Shown one piece after another: positions 1-6,141 of a stretch of DNA of 6,141 nucleotides; the first letter of the stretch is position 1, and each line of letters opens with the position of its first letter. A program made the position numbers and the translations under genes. The notes under the pieces are model-generated. The model saw only the letters and a program-made list of their open reading frames with translations, made no database searches and had not been told where the DNA came from. Origin of the DNA: an uncultured Elusimicrobium sp. (GTDB lineage: Bacteria; Elusimicrobiota; Elusimicrobia; Elusimicrobiales; Elusimicrobiaceae); NCBI GenBank assembly GCA_946061795.1, contig CAMGSK010000091.1, positions 1 to 6,141 on the forward strand. Reading direction: 5' to 3'.

Positions 1-10
1 ATACGGATTT

Positions 11-655
11 TTATTTTCTTTTGAGCGCTCTGGCGGCCATTTCCAGGGTCACGCGTTTTTCTTTAAATAATTTTATAAATTCTCCTTTGCGGTAAGAGGT
101 TTTGACGGATTGCTGCAGTAGGCAAATATCGGCTTCATTGGAATTGGCGGCTCTGCGCAGCGTCATACCGGCGGGGCAGGCGCCTTCGTTAACGGCGAAA
201 CGTTGTTCTTTTGTCATTAATTTTCCGTTATTGATTAAAGTCAAAGAATACGACAATTCCAAGACATCAGACGGAATATTTTTCAACGCTTGGGCGGGCA
301 AAGCCAAAAAATAGCTGTCTTCAGAGTTTTTCGCCGCGACAAAGACGGCGGGGAGTTCTTCTTTTATTAACGTCGGGGGAGGCACCTGCCCCATGTTGTC
401 CATGGGACTTATGGAATTCACGAAATAGTTTAGTTTGGCTCTGGTTTTGGCCTTGGTGGGCAGAGCGGGATCGGAACGATATCCGGCAAATACCCGGGCG
501 ATGGCGTTGCTTTCGTTCAGCATGACGTCATTTGCCTGGGAATGGCCGGGCGCGGGAGAAGGGGTGTGCTGGAAATGGCCCGGGCCCCAATATTGTGCAA
601 AAGCGGCGGTGGAAAGCAATAAGGCAAACAAAACTGCGGTGATATTTTTCGTCAT
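11..655 (-). CDS. Secreted/periplasmic protein of unknown function
   Basis: I do not recognise this 214-residue protein. Residues 1-20 look like a classical Sec signal peptide: a Lys at position 3, a hydrophobic core (about 5-16) and an AFA|Q cleavage site, so the mature protein would start at Gln21 and be exported. The mature N-terminus (about 21-40) is rich in aromatic residues, His, Pro and Gly and is probably flexible. The body has no motif I can name. Two cysteines, C160 and C178, in the C-terminal half could form a disulfide outside the cytoplasm. The last 30 residues are Lys/Arg-rich and probably helical. The ATG at 655-653 is preceded by GGAG at 664-661, five bases away, which supports this start. 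It lies downstream of the groEL terminator with about 290 bp between, so it probably has its own promoter. No terminator is visible in the 10 bases after its stop. The export call is fairly sure; the function is unknown. Confidence 0.75.
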   Translation of the reverse strand: MTKNITAVLFALLLSTAAFAQYWGPGHFQHTPSPAPGHSQANDVMLNESNAIARVFAGYRSDPALPTKAKTRAKLNYFVNSISPMDNMGQVPPPTLIKEELPAVFVAAKNSEDSYFLALPAQALKNIPSDVLELSYSLTLINNGKLMTKEQRFAVNEGACPAGMTLRRAANSNEADICLLQQSVKTSYRKGEFIKLFKEKRVTLEMAARALKRK

Positions 656-666
656 ATATTCTCCGT

Positions 667-719
667 GGGAAAAGGAAATATCTTACCTCCATACTCTAAT
701 ACTTCCCCGGGAAAAGGAA
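667..719. repeat. Pair of 11-bp direct repeats in the leader of the secreted-protein gene
   Basis: GGGAAAAGGAA occurs at 667-677 and again at 709-719 on the plus strand, 42 bp apart (about four helical turns). Read in the gene's direction these are pyrimidine-rich TTCCTTTTCCC blocks. The proximal copy lies just upstream of the GGAG ribosome binding site (661-664). The repeats are exact, but low-complexity purine tracts can recur by chance, so a binding-site role is inference only. Confidence 0.45.
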
Positions 720-727
720 CAGGGCCG

Positions 728-759
728 TTGGACCTAGGCCTCATGAGATTTTGGACCTA
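728..759. repeat. Pair of 9-bp direct repeats TTGGACCTA
   Basis: TTGGACCTA occurs at 728-736 and 751-759, 23 bp apart, close to two helical turns. The segment between holds short palindromes (CCTAGG 733-738, AGGCCT 736-741, CTCATGAG 740-747). The pair sits about 75-105 bp upstream of the start of the secreted-protein gene, where an operator or activator site could be. I found no convincing -35/-10 pair in this stretch, so the promoter of that gene remains unplaced. Confidence 0.4.
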
Positions 760-902
760 TGTGCCGGCTGGGACTTTTGGTGGCGGAAAGCCGTTTTTGC
801 AGATGTTGGAGACGGGTTAAAGAGGCGAAAGAAACACGGGAGCAGGAGATTTCCCCCGGATAATATTTTCCCCCCTTGGAGCCTGTTTGAAAATAGGGAG
901 AG

Positions 903-932
903 AAAAAAAGGGCCCCTTGCGGGGCCCTTTTT
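903..932 (-). terminator. Rho-independent terminator of groESL
   Basis: A perfect 7-bp GC stem (GGGCCCC at 910-916 with GGGGCCC at 921-927) closes a 4-base loop. On the minus strand the loop reads GCAA, a GNRA tetraloop, and the stem is followed by seven Ts (909-903). The flanking A and T runs lengthen the stem by five A-T pairs. It starts 15 bases after the groEL stop. The T run on the other strand (928-932) makes it potentially bidirectional, but no plus-strand gene ends here. Confidence 0.92.
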
Positions 933-946
933 GCTTTTGGGACAAA

Positions 947-2584
947 TTACATCATGCCGCCCATTCCTCCCATGCCGGGCATAGCCGGAGCGTGGGAATG
1001 GCCTTCTTTTTCGGGAGCATCGGCCACCAGCGCTTCGGTAAGCAATACCGTAGCGGCGATAGACGCGGCGTTTTCCAAGGCGGTGCGGACCACTTTGGCC
1101 GGATCTACGACGCCGGCTTTAAGCAGGTCTCCGTATGTGCCGGTTTCGGCGTCAAAGCCGTCGGCCTGGCCTTTCATGGACAAAACTTTGTCCACCACCA
1201 CCGCTCCGTCGAGTCCCGCGTTGACCGCGATTTGGCGCAGCGGAGCCGTCAAGGCCTTGCGTACGATGGCAATGCCGGTTTTGACGTCTTCATTGTCTTC
1301 TTTCAAAGCGTCCAGCGCTTTCTGGCTGCGGGCCAAAGCCACGCCGCCTCCGGGGACGAGGCCTTCTTCCACGCCGGCTTTGGTGGCGTTTTTGGCGTCT
1401 TCCACTTTGGCTTTTTTGGCTTTCATTTCCGTTTCGGTGGCCGCACCGACGCTAATGACGGCTACGCCGCCGGAAAGCTTGGCCAAGCGTTCCTGCAGTT
1501 TTTCTTTGTCGTAATCGCTGGTGGAGTTTTCAATTTGTTTGCGGATTTGGTCTGCGCGTTGGGCGATGGCCTCTTTGCTGCCTTTGCCGCTGACGATGGT
1601 GGTGTTTTCTTTGTCCACTACGATGCGTTCGGCCTGGCCCAGCATGGCCAATTCGGCTTTGTCCAGTTTCATGCCGCGCTCTTCGCTGATGACGTCTCCG
1701 CCCGTCAGCGTGGCGATATCTTGAAGCATTTCTTTGCGGCGGTCGCCGAATCCAGGGGCTTTTACGGCGCAGCCTTTGAGCGTGCCGCGCAGTTTGTTGA
1801 CCACCAGGGTGGCCAAAGCTTCACCGTCCACATCTTCCGCGACAATCAGGAACGGGCGGCCGCTCTGCACGATTTTTTCCAGCACGGGCAGCAGGTCGTT
1901 CATGGAAGAAATTTTCTTGTCGGTAATGATAATATAGGCGTTTTCCAGCACGCATTCCATTCTTTCCGGGTCGGTGACGAAATACGGAGAGATGTAGCCG
2001 CGGTCAAACTGCATGCCTTCCACCACTTCCAGCTTGGTTTCGGCGGTTTTGCCTTCTTCTACGGTAATGACGCCTTCGTGGCCCACTTTTTCCATGGCTT
2101 CGGCAATCAGTTCGCCGATGACGCGGTCATTGGAAGAAATGGTGGCGATTTGCGCTTTTTCTTCTTTGGTCTTAACCGGTTTTTGCATGGCGGCCAGCTC
2201 TTTCTTTACGGTGTTGACGGCCAGCTCAATGCCTTTTTTCACCAAAGTCGGGTTGGCTCCGGCCGTGATGTTTTTAATGCCTTCGCGCAAAAGCGCGTCG
2301 GCCAGTACGGTGGCGGTGGTGGTTCCGTCGCCGGCCACGTCGTTGGTTTTGGCCGCCACTTCGCGGATGAGCTGGGCGCCCATGTTTTCAAATTTATCTT
2401 CCAGTTCAATGTCTTTGGCGATGGTCACACCGTCGTCAATGATGAGCGGAGAGCCGAATTTTTTCTCCAGCACCACGCTGCGTCCCTTGGGCCCCAGGGT
2501 CACTTTGACCGCGTTGGCCACTTTTTCAATGCCCGCTTTCATTTTGGCGCGGGATTCATCTCCGAAAATTACTTGTTTTGCCAT
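947..2584 (-). CDS. groEL: Chaperonin GroEL (Hsp60, 60-kDa subunit)
   Basis: GroEL forms the double-ring ATP-driven folding chamber of the cytoplasm, working with the GroES lid. At 545 residues it is the normal length. Visible hallmarks are the N-terminal nucleotide-binding segment TLGPKG (29-34), the ATP/Mg loop GDGTTT (85-90, with D86 equal to E. coli D87), the [13 protein letters not shown] block (60-72), and VEDAK, which carries the equivalent of the catalytic Asp398. The family signature region reads [12 protein letters not shown], with Gly where Ala or Ser is usual at its second position. The C-terminus ends in a Gly/Met tail ([10 protein letters not shown]), as in typical GroELs, preceded by a His-containing GHSHAP stretch. 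The ATG has AAGGAG (2600-2595) ten bases upstream. It follows groES by 18 nt in the same operon and ends just before a strong terminator. All motifs are intact; there is no sign of truncation or of a divergent paralogue. Confidence 0.99.
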   Translation of the reverse strand: MAKQVIFGDESRAKMKAGIEKVANAVKVTLGPKGRSVVLEKKFGSPLIIDDGVTIAKDIELEDKFENMGAQLIREVAAKTNDVAGDGTTTATVLADALLREGIKNITAGANPTLVKKGIELAVNTVKKELAAMQKPVKTKEEKAQIATISSNDRVIGELIAEAMEKVGHEGVITVEEGKTAETKLEVVEGMQFDRGYISPYFVTDPERMECVLENAYIIITDKKISSMNDLLPVLEKIVQSGRPFLIVAEDVDGEALATLVVNKLRGTLKGCAVKAPGFGDRRKEMLQDIATLTGGDVISEERGMKLDKAELAMLGQAERIVVDKENTTIVSGKGSKEAIAQRADQIRKQIENSTSDYDKEKLQERLAKLSGGVAVISVGAATETEMKAKKAKVEDAKNATKAGVEEGLVPGGGVALARSQKALDALKEDNEDVKTGIAIVRKALTAPLRQIAVNAGLDGAVVVDKVLSMKGQADGFDAETGTYGDLLKAGVVDPAKVVRTALENAASIAATVLLTEALVADAPEKEGHSHAPAMPGMGGMGGMM

Positions 2585-2602
2585 ATCAAACTGTCTCCTT
2601 TT

Positions 2603-2896
2603 TTACCCCAAAATGCCCAAGATTTCGTCTTGGTGGATGATCAGCAACGTCTCGTCGTCCAGTTTCACTTCCGTGCCGGAATATTTTCCGTAGAGCACTC
2701 TGTCTCCTTTTTTCACATCCATAGGCAGGCGTTCGCCTTTATCGCCCAGTTTGCCCGGTCCGGCGGCCAGCACTTCCCCCTCCATCGGTTTTTCTTTGGC
2801 GGTGTCCGGAATAATGATTCCGCCTTTCATGGTTTCGCGCTCAATGGGTTTGACAATCAGTCTGTCGCCCAGAGGCTTAATTTTCACTTCGCTCAT
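2603..2896 (-). CDS. groES: Co-chaperonin GroES (Hsp10)
   Basis: GroES is the heptameric lid that binds the GroEL ring and closes the folding chamber. The 97-residue product has the expected LGDRLIVKP block (9-17) and a mobile loop, residues about 20-32, whose hydrophobic GroEL-contacting tripeptide is III (27-29) after GG. The conserved GEVLAAGPG turn and the [17 protein letters not shown] strand region follow, and the hydrophobic C-terminus closes the fold. I chose the ATG at 2896-2894. An in-frame TTG two codons upstream (2902-2900) would be only 3 nt from the AGGAG at 2910-2906, whereas the ATG is 9 nt from it, and the ATG gives the usual [12 protein letters not shown] start. It is the first gene of the groESL operon, controlled by the CIRCE-overlapped promoter upstream. 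Confidence 0.98.
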   Translation of the reverse strand: MSEVKIKPLGDRLIVKPIERETMKGGIIIPDTAKEKPMEGEVLAAGPGKLGDKGERLPMDVKKGDRVLYGKYSGTEVKLDDETLLIIHQDEILGILG

Positions 2897-2905
2897 AGTC
2901 AACCG

Positions 2906-2910
2906 CTCCT
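2906..2910 (-). promoter_or_regulatory. groES ribosome binding site that decides the start codon
   Basis: AGGAG on the minus strand lies 9 nt before the ATG at 2896 but only 3 nt before the alternative TTG at 2902. The spacing favours the ATG. Confidence 0.8.
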
Positions 2911-2941
2911 TATAGAATTTGAATGGCGTCCGCGGTAAATA

Positions 2942-2968
2942 TTAGCACTCCCGCGGGGTTAATGCTAA
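2942..2968 (-). promoter_or_regulatory. CIRCE operator (HrcA repressor binding site), one arm degenerate
   Basis: The consensus CIRCE is TTAGCACTC-N9-GAGTGCTAA. On the minus strand this site reads TTAGCATTA-N9-GAGTGCTAA: the gene-proximal arm is perfect, the distal arm has two substitutions (positions 7 and 9), and the 9-base spacing is exact. It lies 46 bp upstream of the groES ATG and overlaps the -10 element by two bases, so bound HrcA would block transcription initiation. Any operator transcribed into the leader would form only a weak hairpin because of the imperfect arms. This implies a HrcA homologue elsewhere in the genome, with groESL derepressed on heat shock. Confidence 0.9.
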
Positions 2969-2995
2969 TTTATCAAAAAATAAGATAATTGTCAA
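2967..2995 (-). promoter_or_regulatory. sigma-70-type promoter of groESL
   Basis: On the minus strand a perfect -35 TTGACA (2995-2990) is followed by a 17-bp AT-rich spacer and a -10 TAAATT (2972-2967, four of six matches). Transcription would begin near 2960, inside the CIRCE operator, giving a leader of roughly 60 nt. The position relative to CIRCE and groES strongly supports it. Confidence 0.82.
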
Positions 2996-3263
2996 TATCT
3001 AAAGACGTTTGCTAAAAAAGAATTTTGTATTACTTGGTATTCTCCGACGGAGAAACGGCAGACGGAACGGAAAATATAATACAAAAAAACAGGTCACAAA
3101 TTTCCACCGGTTGTTTTTGTGTTCCCGTCCTGAATCAATAAAAAATCCGCCGCGGCGTTTGGGGAATAGATGGGCAGGATAAGTCCTGGAGGCTCCGGGC
3201 GCCGGCAAAGCGGTTTTTGGAACTGGCAACTGGCGGAAAAAAGAGAGAAAAAAATCTTAAAAT
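2996..3263. other. Noncoding intergenic spacer between the phosphatase terminator and the groES promoter
   Basis: No convincing gene is visible on either strand. There is a small perfect hairpin (TTCTCC 3040-3045 with GGAGAA 3049-3054, 3-base loop) and AT-rich runs around 3071-3090. A TATAAT at 3075-3080 on the plus strand lacks a -35 partner and has no gene downstream. On the minus strand a TTGTGA (3099-3094) with TATATT 15 bp on could be a weak second promoter for groES, but the match is poor. I see no tRNA or riboswitch. Confidence 0.5.
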
Positions 3264-3295
3264 AAAAACCCCGGACATATTCGCCCGGGGTTTTT
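3264..3295 (-). terminator. Rho-independent terminator of the kinase-phosphatase operon
   Basis: CCCCGG (3269-3274) pairs with CCGGGG (3285-3290), extended by five A-T pairs on each side (3264-3268 with 3291-3295) for an 11-bp stem around a 10-base loop. On the minus strand it is followed by a T-rich run (TTTTTATTTT). The stem begins at the last base of the phosphatase stop codon (3297-3295), so there is no spare 3' sequence. It separates this operon from groESL. Confidence 0.88.
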
Positions 3296-4122
3296 TATTT
3301 GCTTCTGGAAAAAAAGCGTTTCATTCTTTGGCGGAAGGAGGGTTTTGCCGGAGGCAAAATTTTAATGACGACGGCGGATATATTGTCCTGTCCGTCCCGC
3401 TCGTTAGAGAGCCGCACCAAAAGTTTGCAAAGCTTCACAATGGGAAGGGCTTTGTTTTCCATCAGAATTTCTCCGATAGCCTGCTCCGTCAGCCCTTTAT
3501 ACAGACCGTCGGAACACAACACCATCACGTCGCCGGATTTAATCGGAAATCTGAGCAAATCAAATTCAATATTTTTTTTGATGCCCATCGCCCGGGTCAG
3601 CACGTTTTGGATTTTGCTTTTGTCGGCTTCGGCTTTGGTCAGCAGTCCGCGGCGTACATGTTCCATGGCCAAAGAATGGTCCGTGGTGATTTGGATGATT
3701 TTCCCCCCACGCAGAAGATACAGGCGGGAATCCCCTACATGGACGGCGATGGCATTGTCATGATCAAACAAAACGCCGGTCAGAGTGGTGCCCATCATCT
3801 TGTAAATTTCAGACGACTGGGCCGTCTGGTAAATGGCCGCGTTGGACAGGTTGGCCGCCATAAGCAGTTTGCGCTCCGTCGGATCCAGTTTCGGCAGGAA
3901 CGTGGCGGGAATTTTTACCTCGCCCCGGTTGATTTTGCGAATGGTCTCCGCCAATACGGAAACGGCGATGCTGCTGGCTATTTCTCCGGCGCTGTGACCG
4001 CCCATACCGTCCGCCACGACGCCCAGGCCCAAATCGGAAGAAATTAAGACGTTGTCTTCGTTTTTCTCGCGGATCTTTCCAATGTCTGTGACGGCGGCAA
4101 ACTCTATGTCGAAGTGGCTCAT
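3295..4122 (-). CDS. PP2C-family (PPM) Ser/Thr protein phosphatase, PrpC/Stp-like
   Basis: This 275-residue cytoplasmic enzyme should remove phosphate from phospho-Ser/Thr using two metal ions. The bacterial PP2C motifs appear in order: TDIGKIREKNEDN (12-24, with the R, E and D of motif 1), the metal-binding DGMGGH (38-43), MGTT (110-113), VGDSR (129-133), TTDHSL (146-151), LTRAMG (175-180), LCSDGL (202-207, metal ligand D205) and DGQDNIS (243-249, metal ligand D246). All expected catalytic residues are present. Unlike minimal bacterial enzymes it ends in a basic, aromatic tail (about 257-275, with R/K at 264, 266, 268, 269, 273 and 275), which could touch membrane or partner; that is inference. 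The ATG overlaps the kinase stop codon in ATGA, with GAGG at 4130-4127 in the kinase's last codons. In known bacterial operons such phosphatases reverse the partner kinase's autophosphorylation and substrate phosphorylation, and that is the likely role here. The gene is followed at once by a terminator. Confidence 0.96.
   Translation of the reverse strand: MSHFDIEFAAVTDIGKIREKNEDNVLISSDLGLGVVADGMGGHSAGEIASSIAVSVLAETIRKINRGEVKIPATFLPKLDPTERKLLMAANLSNAAIYQTAQSSEIYKMMGTTLTGVLFDHDNAIAVHVGDSRLYLLRGGKIIQITTDHSLAMEHVRRGLLTKAEADKSKIQNVLTRAMGIKKNIEFDLLRFPIKSGDVMVLCSDGLYKGLTEQAIGEILMENKALPIVKLCKLLVRLSNERDGQDNISAVVIKILPPAKPSFRQRMKRFFSRSK
4119..4122 (-). promoter_or_regulatory. ATGA start/stop overlap (translational coupling)
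   Basis: The kinase TGA stop (4121-4119) and the phosphatase ATG start (4122-4120) share bases in ATGA. The phosphatase ribosome binding site lies inside the kinase's last codons. This arrangement usually makes ribosomes finishing the first gene re-initiate on the second, tying the amounts of kinase and phosphatase together. Confidence 0.85.
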
Positions 4123-6141
4123 AAGTCCTCTTTAAACAAAATACTTCCCGTGCAGGTAATTCCCGCCGCTATAAACAAAATCATGACCAAGAAATAATAG
4201 GCGTTGTTGTTTTGGGCGTTGCGGTTAAAATTGCTCAGCGGATACCCGACCGCATAATCCCATATCCGCAGGAACGTTTTGCTGTTCCCTCTTAAATAAT
4301 ACGTTTCCAGCAAGCTGATGTAAAGCGGATAGTCTTCTTGCGCAATGAGAGCACCCGCATGCGTGGAAATGCCTTTGGAGAGGACTTCGTATTTCTGCTC
4401 GGAATCCATGTAATTGATTTCTTTGTCGCGCGCGAAGGAGTTAAACAGGCCGCGGCGGCTGATTTTGTCATATTCTTTGCTCAGTTCGTCTCCCAGCTGT
4501 TTTTGCTGGGCGTCGGCCATGGGAATGATGTCCACCAGCGTATGCACGGTAGTTTGCATGCGTCCGGCCAATCCGGAAACGTCATAGAGCCAAAAGCCTC
4601 CCAAAGACAAGAGCAGGCACAGCGTAGGAGCCAATACGCTTTGTTCGGATTTGGCCGTCAAATGGTAAATGGAAATCAATGCGCACAAAATAGCGCCGGC
4701 AAACAAAATTTTGGTAGAAGCCGCCGCCATATCCGGACGAATGGTCAGGGAAGCGGCGCAATAAGCCAGCGTGCACGCCAAAACAACCAGCGCCGCGCCG
4801 AAGATGCCTTCCGCCGTGCTCCGGTTGAGCCGCCAGCACATGGATATCGCCCAGGCCGCGGCCAAAATCAAATAGCACAAATAATATTCCGGAGAAAATA
4901 AATATTGCGAAATGTGCGAAGCGTCAAAAAATTTCACTTCCGGGGTAAATAAGCCCGCTATATAAGCCGCACCCGCCAAAGCCAGCAAAATGACGGTGGT
5001 CCGCGCATAGGCTTTTATTGCGGAAGAAGCGAATACGGCCGCCAGCGTGACCAGAGCCAAAGCGGTGTAAAGCATTTGGCCTTCCGCCATTTTTCCGGAA
5101 GAAAGCGGTGCAAGCAGATTTTGGATGAATCCGGCGTTTTCCGTCACATAGACGGAACAAATTTTGCCCAACGTAAAAAATACGTAGCCGACAAATCCCG
5201 CAAAAGCCAAAAACAACGGCAGCAATACCAGCAGCGACAGGCAGGTCTTGAGCCAGAGGGTTGTTTGCAAAGAAGAAAAACTGGATTTTTTGGCCGGTTT
5301 CGGTAAGGGCAAAGGCCGCGCCTGCACGGGCTGTGCGGCTTTGTCCGAGGGCGCTTCATCCTGCGCAATAACGGCCGGAACGGCGGTGGACAAATCGTCC
5401 AAGTTCGGCATTTGCGTGGACGAGAGGGTGTGCTGGCGCACATGGCGGGCGGATAAAGCTCTGTAAGCGTCTGACGCGCGCTGTTGGCGCACGTGTTCGG
5501 TGGTATAATTTTCTTCGTCCGCTATTTTTAATCCGCTTTCCACGCCCAAATCCACCGTGGCGCGCCCGTGGGCGTTGTTAATGCGCAGCTGGTCTTCGGC
5601 GCGCATTTTGTTGAAATAGAGGTAAGTTTCTTTGGCCGTTTGGAAGCGTTCGTCCGGGTTTTTACTCATCAATTTTTGAATGGCCATGGACAGCCAGCCC
5701 GGCAAATCGGGCCGCAGTTTGGCCGGGTTGGGCACCGGTTCGTTGATGTGTTTCTGGATGATGTCAATCGTATTCTTTCCGTTGTAAGGAAAGCGGCCGG
5801 TCAGCACGTAATACATGCTGGCTCCGATGGAATACAAGTCCGCCCGGGTGTCAATATCTTTTCCCAACGCCTGTTCCGGTGCAATGAAATACGCCGTACC
5901 TGCCAATTCGGTGGTTTTGGTGGAGCCGGTTTCTTTGTCCACTTTTTTGGCGATACCGAAGTCCACGATTTTCGGCCTTCCGTCCGGGGTGATTAAAATG
6001 TTGGAGGGCTTGATGTCGCGGTGTATGTTGCCCTTTTCATGCCCGCCGGATAACCCCTTCAGTACCCCGTCAAACAAATCCAGCACCCGGCCGATGGGCA
6101 GCACGCGTTCTTTTTTTAACGTGGCGGAAAGAGTTTGCCCT
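4119..6141 (-). CDS. Membrane-bound Hanks-type Ser/Thr protein kinase, 5' end cut off by the window edge
   Basis: The frame stays open to the window edge. The GTG at 6104 is not the start: the 12 codons upstream encode GQTLSATLKKER, typical kinase sequence after the hinge. The P-loop, beta-3 Lys and alpha-C Glu must lie outside. Numbering from that GTG, the catalytic loop HRDIKPSN (28-35), the DFG metal-binding motif (48-50), a Thr-rich activation segment (T59, T62, T64, T65, T70), APE (75-77), the DLYSIG helix (89-94) and NPDER (149-153) are all present, so this C-lobe looks active. A Pro/Ala/Lys-rich linker follows (about 170-282). I predict eight transmembrane helices: about 287-312, 344-363, 369-387, 406-424, 433-453, 463-482, 490-507 and 636-656. 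Positive charges fall in the inside loops (KAYAR, RLNR, TAK). This puts the 508-635 segment outside the cytoplasm and leaves a short KEDL tail inside. The gene is coupled to its phosphatase. The ligand and substrates are unknown; no PASTA repeats are visible. Confidence 0.95.
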   Translation of the reverse strand, partial: GQTLSATLKKERVLPIGRVLDLFDGVLKGLSGGHEKGNIHRDIKPSNILITPDGRPKIVDFGIAKKVDKETGSTKTTELAGTAYFIAPEQALGKDIDTRADLYSIGASMYYVLTGRFPYNGKNTIDIIQKHINEPVPNPAKLRPDLPGWLSMAIQKLMSKNPDERFQTAKETYLYFNKMRAEDQLRINNAHGRATVDLGVESGLKIADEENYTTEHVRQQRASDAYRALSARHVRQHTLSSTQMPNLDDLSTAVPAVIAQDEAPSDKAAQPVQARPLPLPKPAKKSSFSSLQTTLWLKTCLSLLVLLPLFLAFAGFVGYVFFTLGKICSVYVTENAGFIQNLLAPLSSGKMAEGQMLYTALALVTLAAVFASSAIKAYARTTVILLALAGAAYIAGLFTPEVKFFDASHISQYLFSPEYYLCYLILAAAWAISMCWRLNRSTAEGIFGAALVVLACTLAYCAASLTIRPDMAAASTKILFAGAILCALISIYHLTAKSEQSVLAPTLCLLLSLGGFWLYDVSGLAGRMQTTVHTLVDIIPMADAQQKQLGDELSKEYDKISRRGLFNSFARDKEINYMDSEQKYEVLSKGISTHAGALIAQEDYPLYISLLETYYLRGNSKTFLRIWDYAVGYPLSNFNRNAQNNNAYYFLVMILFIAAGITCTGSILFKEDL

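Noticed and set aside
735..759. TAGG/CCTA and nearby palindromes as a terminator or operator hairpin
   Set aside because: The arms are only 4 bp long with no T run, too weak to call as a structure; only the direct repeats were kept.
2900..2902. TTG as the start codon of groES
   Set aside because: It is only 3 nt from the AGGAG, whereas the ATG two codons later is at the proper distance and gives the usual GroES N-terminus.
887..2938. Very long plus-strand open frame (683 codons) opposite groEL and groES
   Set aside because: It is an antisense shadow: its translation is dominated by His, Phe, Gly and Gln, with no domain, and it runs exactly opposite two conserved chaperonin genes whose codon use opens this frame.
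3075..3080. Perfect TATAAT on the plus strand
   Set aside because: There is no acceptable -35 at the right distance and no plus-strand gene downstream, so it is most likely a chance match in AT-rich sequence.
2999..3229. Minus-strand 76-codon frame between the phosphatase and groES
   Set aside because: It needs a TTG start with no ribosome binding site, its product is Arg/Phe/Pro-rich without a recognisable pattern, and it follows directly after a terminator with no promoter seen.
3217..4047. Plus-strand open frame opposite the phosphatase
   Set aside because: Composition is biased and unlike a real protein, and the opposite strand encodes a complete PP2C enzyme with all motifs.
6102..6104. 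GTG as the start codon of the kinase gene
   Set aside because: The frame continues upstream to the window edge with kinase-like residues, and a start here would remove the whole ATP-binding N-lobe; no ribosome binding site precedes it.

Overview
All five genes in this window are read from the minus strand, so transcription runs from the high-coordinate end to the low-coordinate end. The order in the direction of transcription is: a membrane Ser/Thr protein kinase (its 5' end lies beyond the window), a PP2C-type protein phosphatase, groES, groEL, and a secreted protein of unknown function. Base composition is close to balanced. A signal-peptide protein and a HrcA/CIRCE-type heat-shock control point to a bacterium, probably Gram-negative and not a gamma-proteobacterium (those usually rely on sigma-32 for groE). 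My tentative guess is a member of the Elusimicrobiota or a similar deep-branching phylum, but that rests on impression; a GroEL phylogeny would settle it.

Region by region. Positions 6141-4119 hold a 5'-truncated kinase. The visible part starts in the middle of the kinase domain, continues into a Pro/Ala-rich linker, and ends in eight predicted membrane spans with a soluble segment of about 128 residues between spans 7 and 8. Its stop codon overlaps the start of the phosphatase gene (4122-3295) in an ATGA junction, so the two opposing enzymes are translated as a coupled pair. A strong hairpin terminator (3264-3295) begins at the phosphatase stop codon and closes this operon. Positions 2996-3263 are noncoding as far as I can tell.

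The groESL operon follows, with its own control: a sigma-70-like promoter (TTGACA, 17-bp spacer, TAAATT at 2995-2967) overlapping an asymmetric CIRCE operator (2942-2968), then groES (2896-2603), an 18-nt gap, groEL (2584-947), and a GC-rich terminator with a GNRA tetraloop (903-932). A noncoding stretch of about 290 bp follows (656-946), carrying two different pairs of direct repeats, before the gene for a small exported protein (655-11).

The chaperonin genes are ordinary. The most interesting part is the kinase/phosphatase pair: the phosphatase is a canonical soluble enzyme with a basic tail, while the kinase has a polytopic membrane sensor-like region instead of the more familiar single-span PASTA architecture. 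I found no mobile elements, CRISPR arrays, tRNAs or rRNAs.
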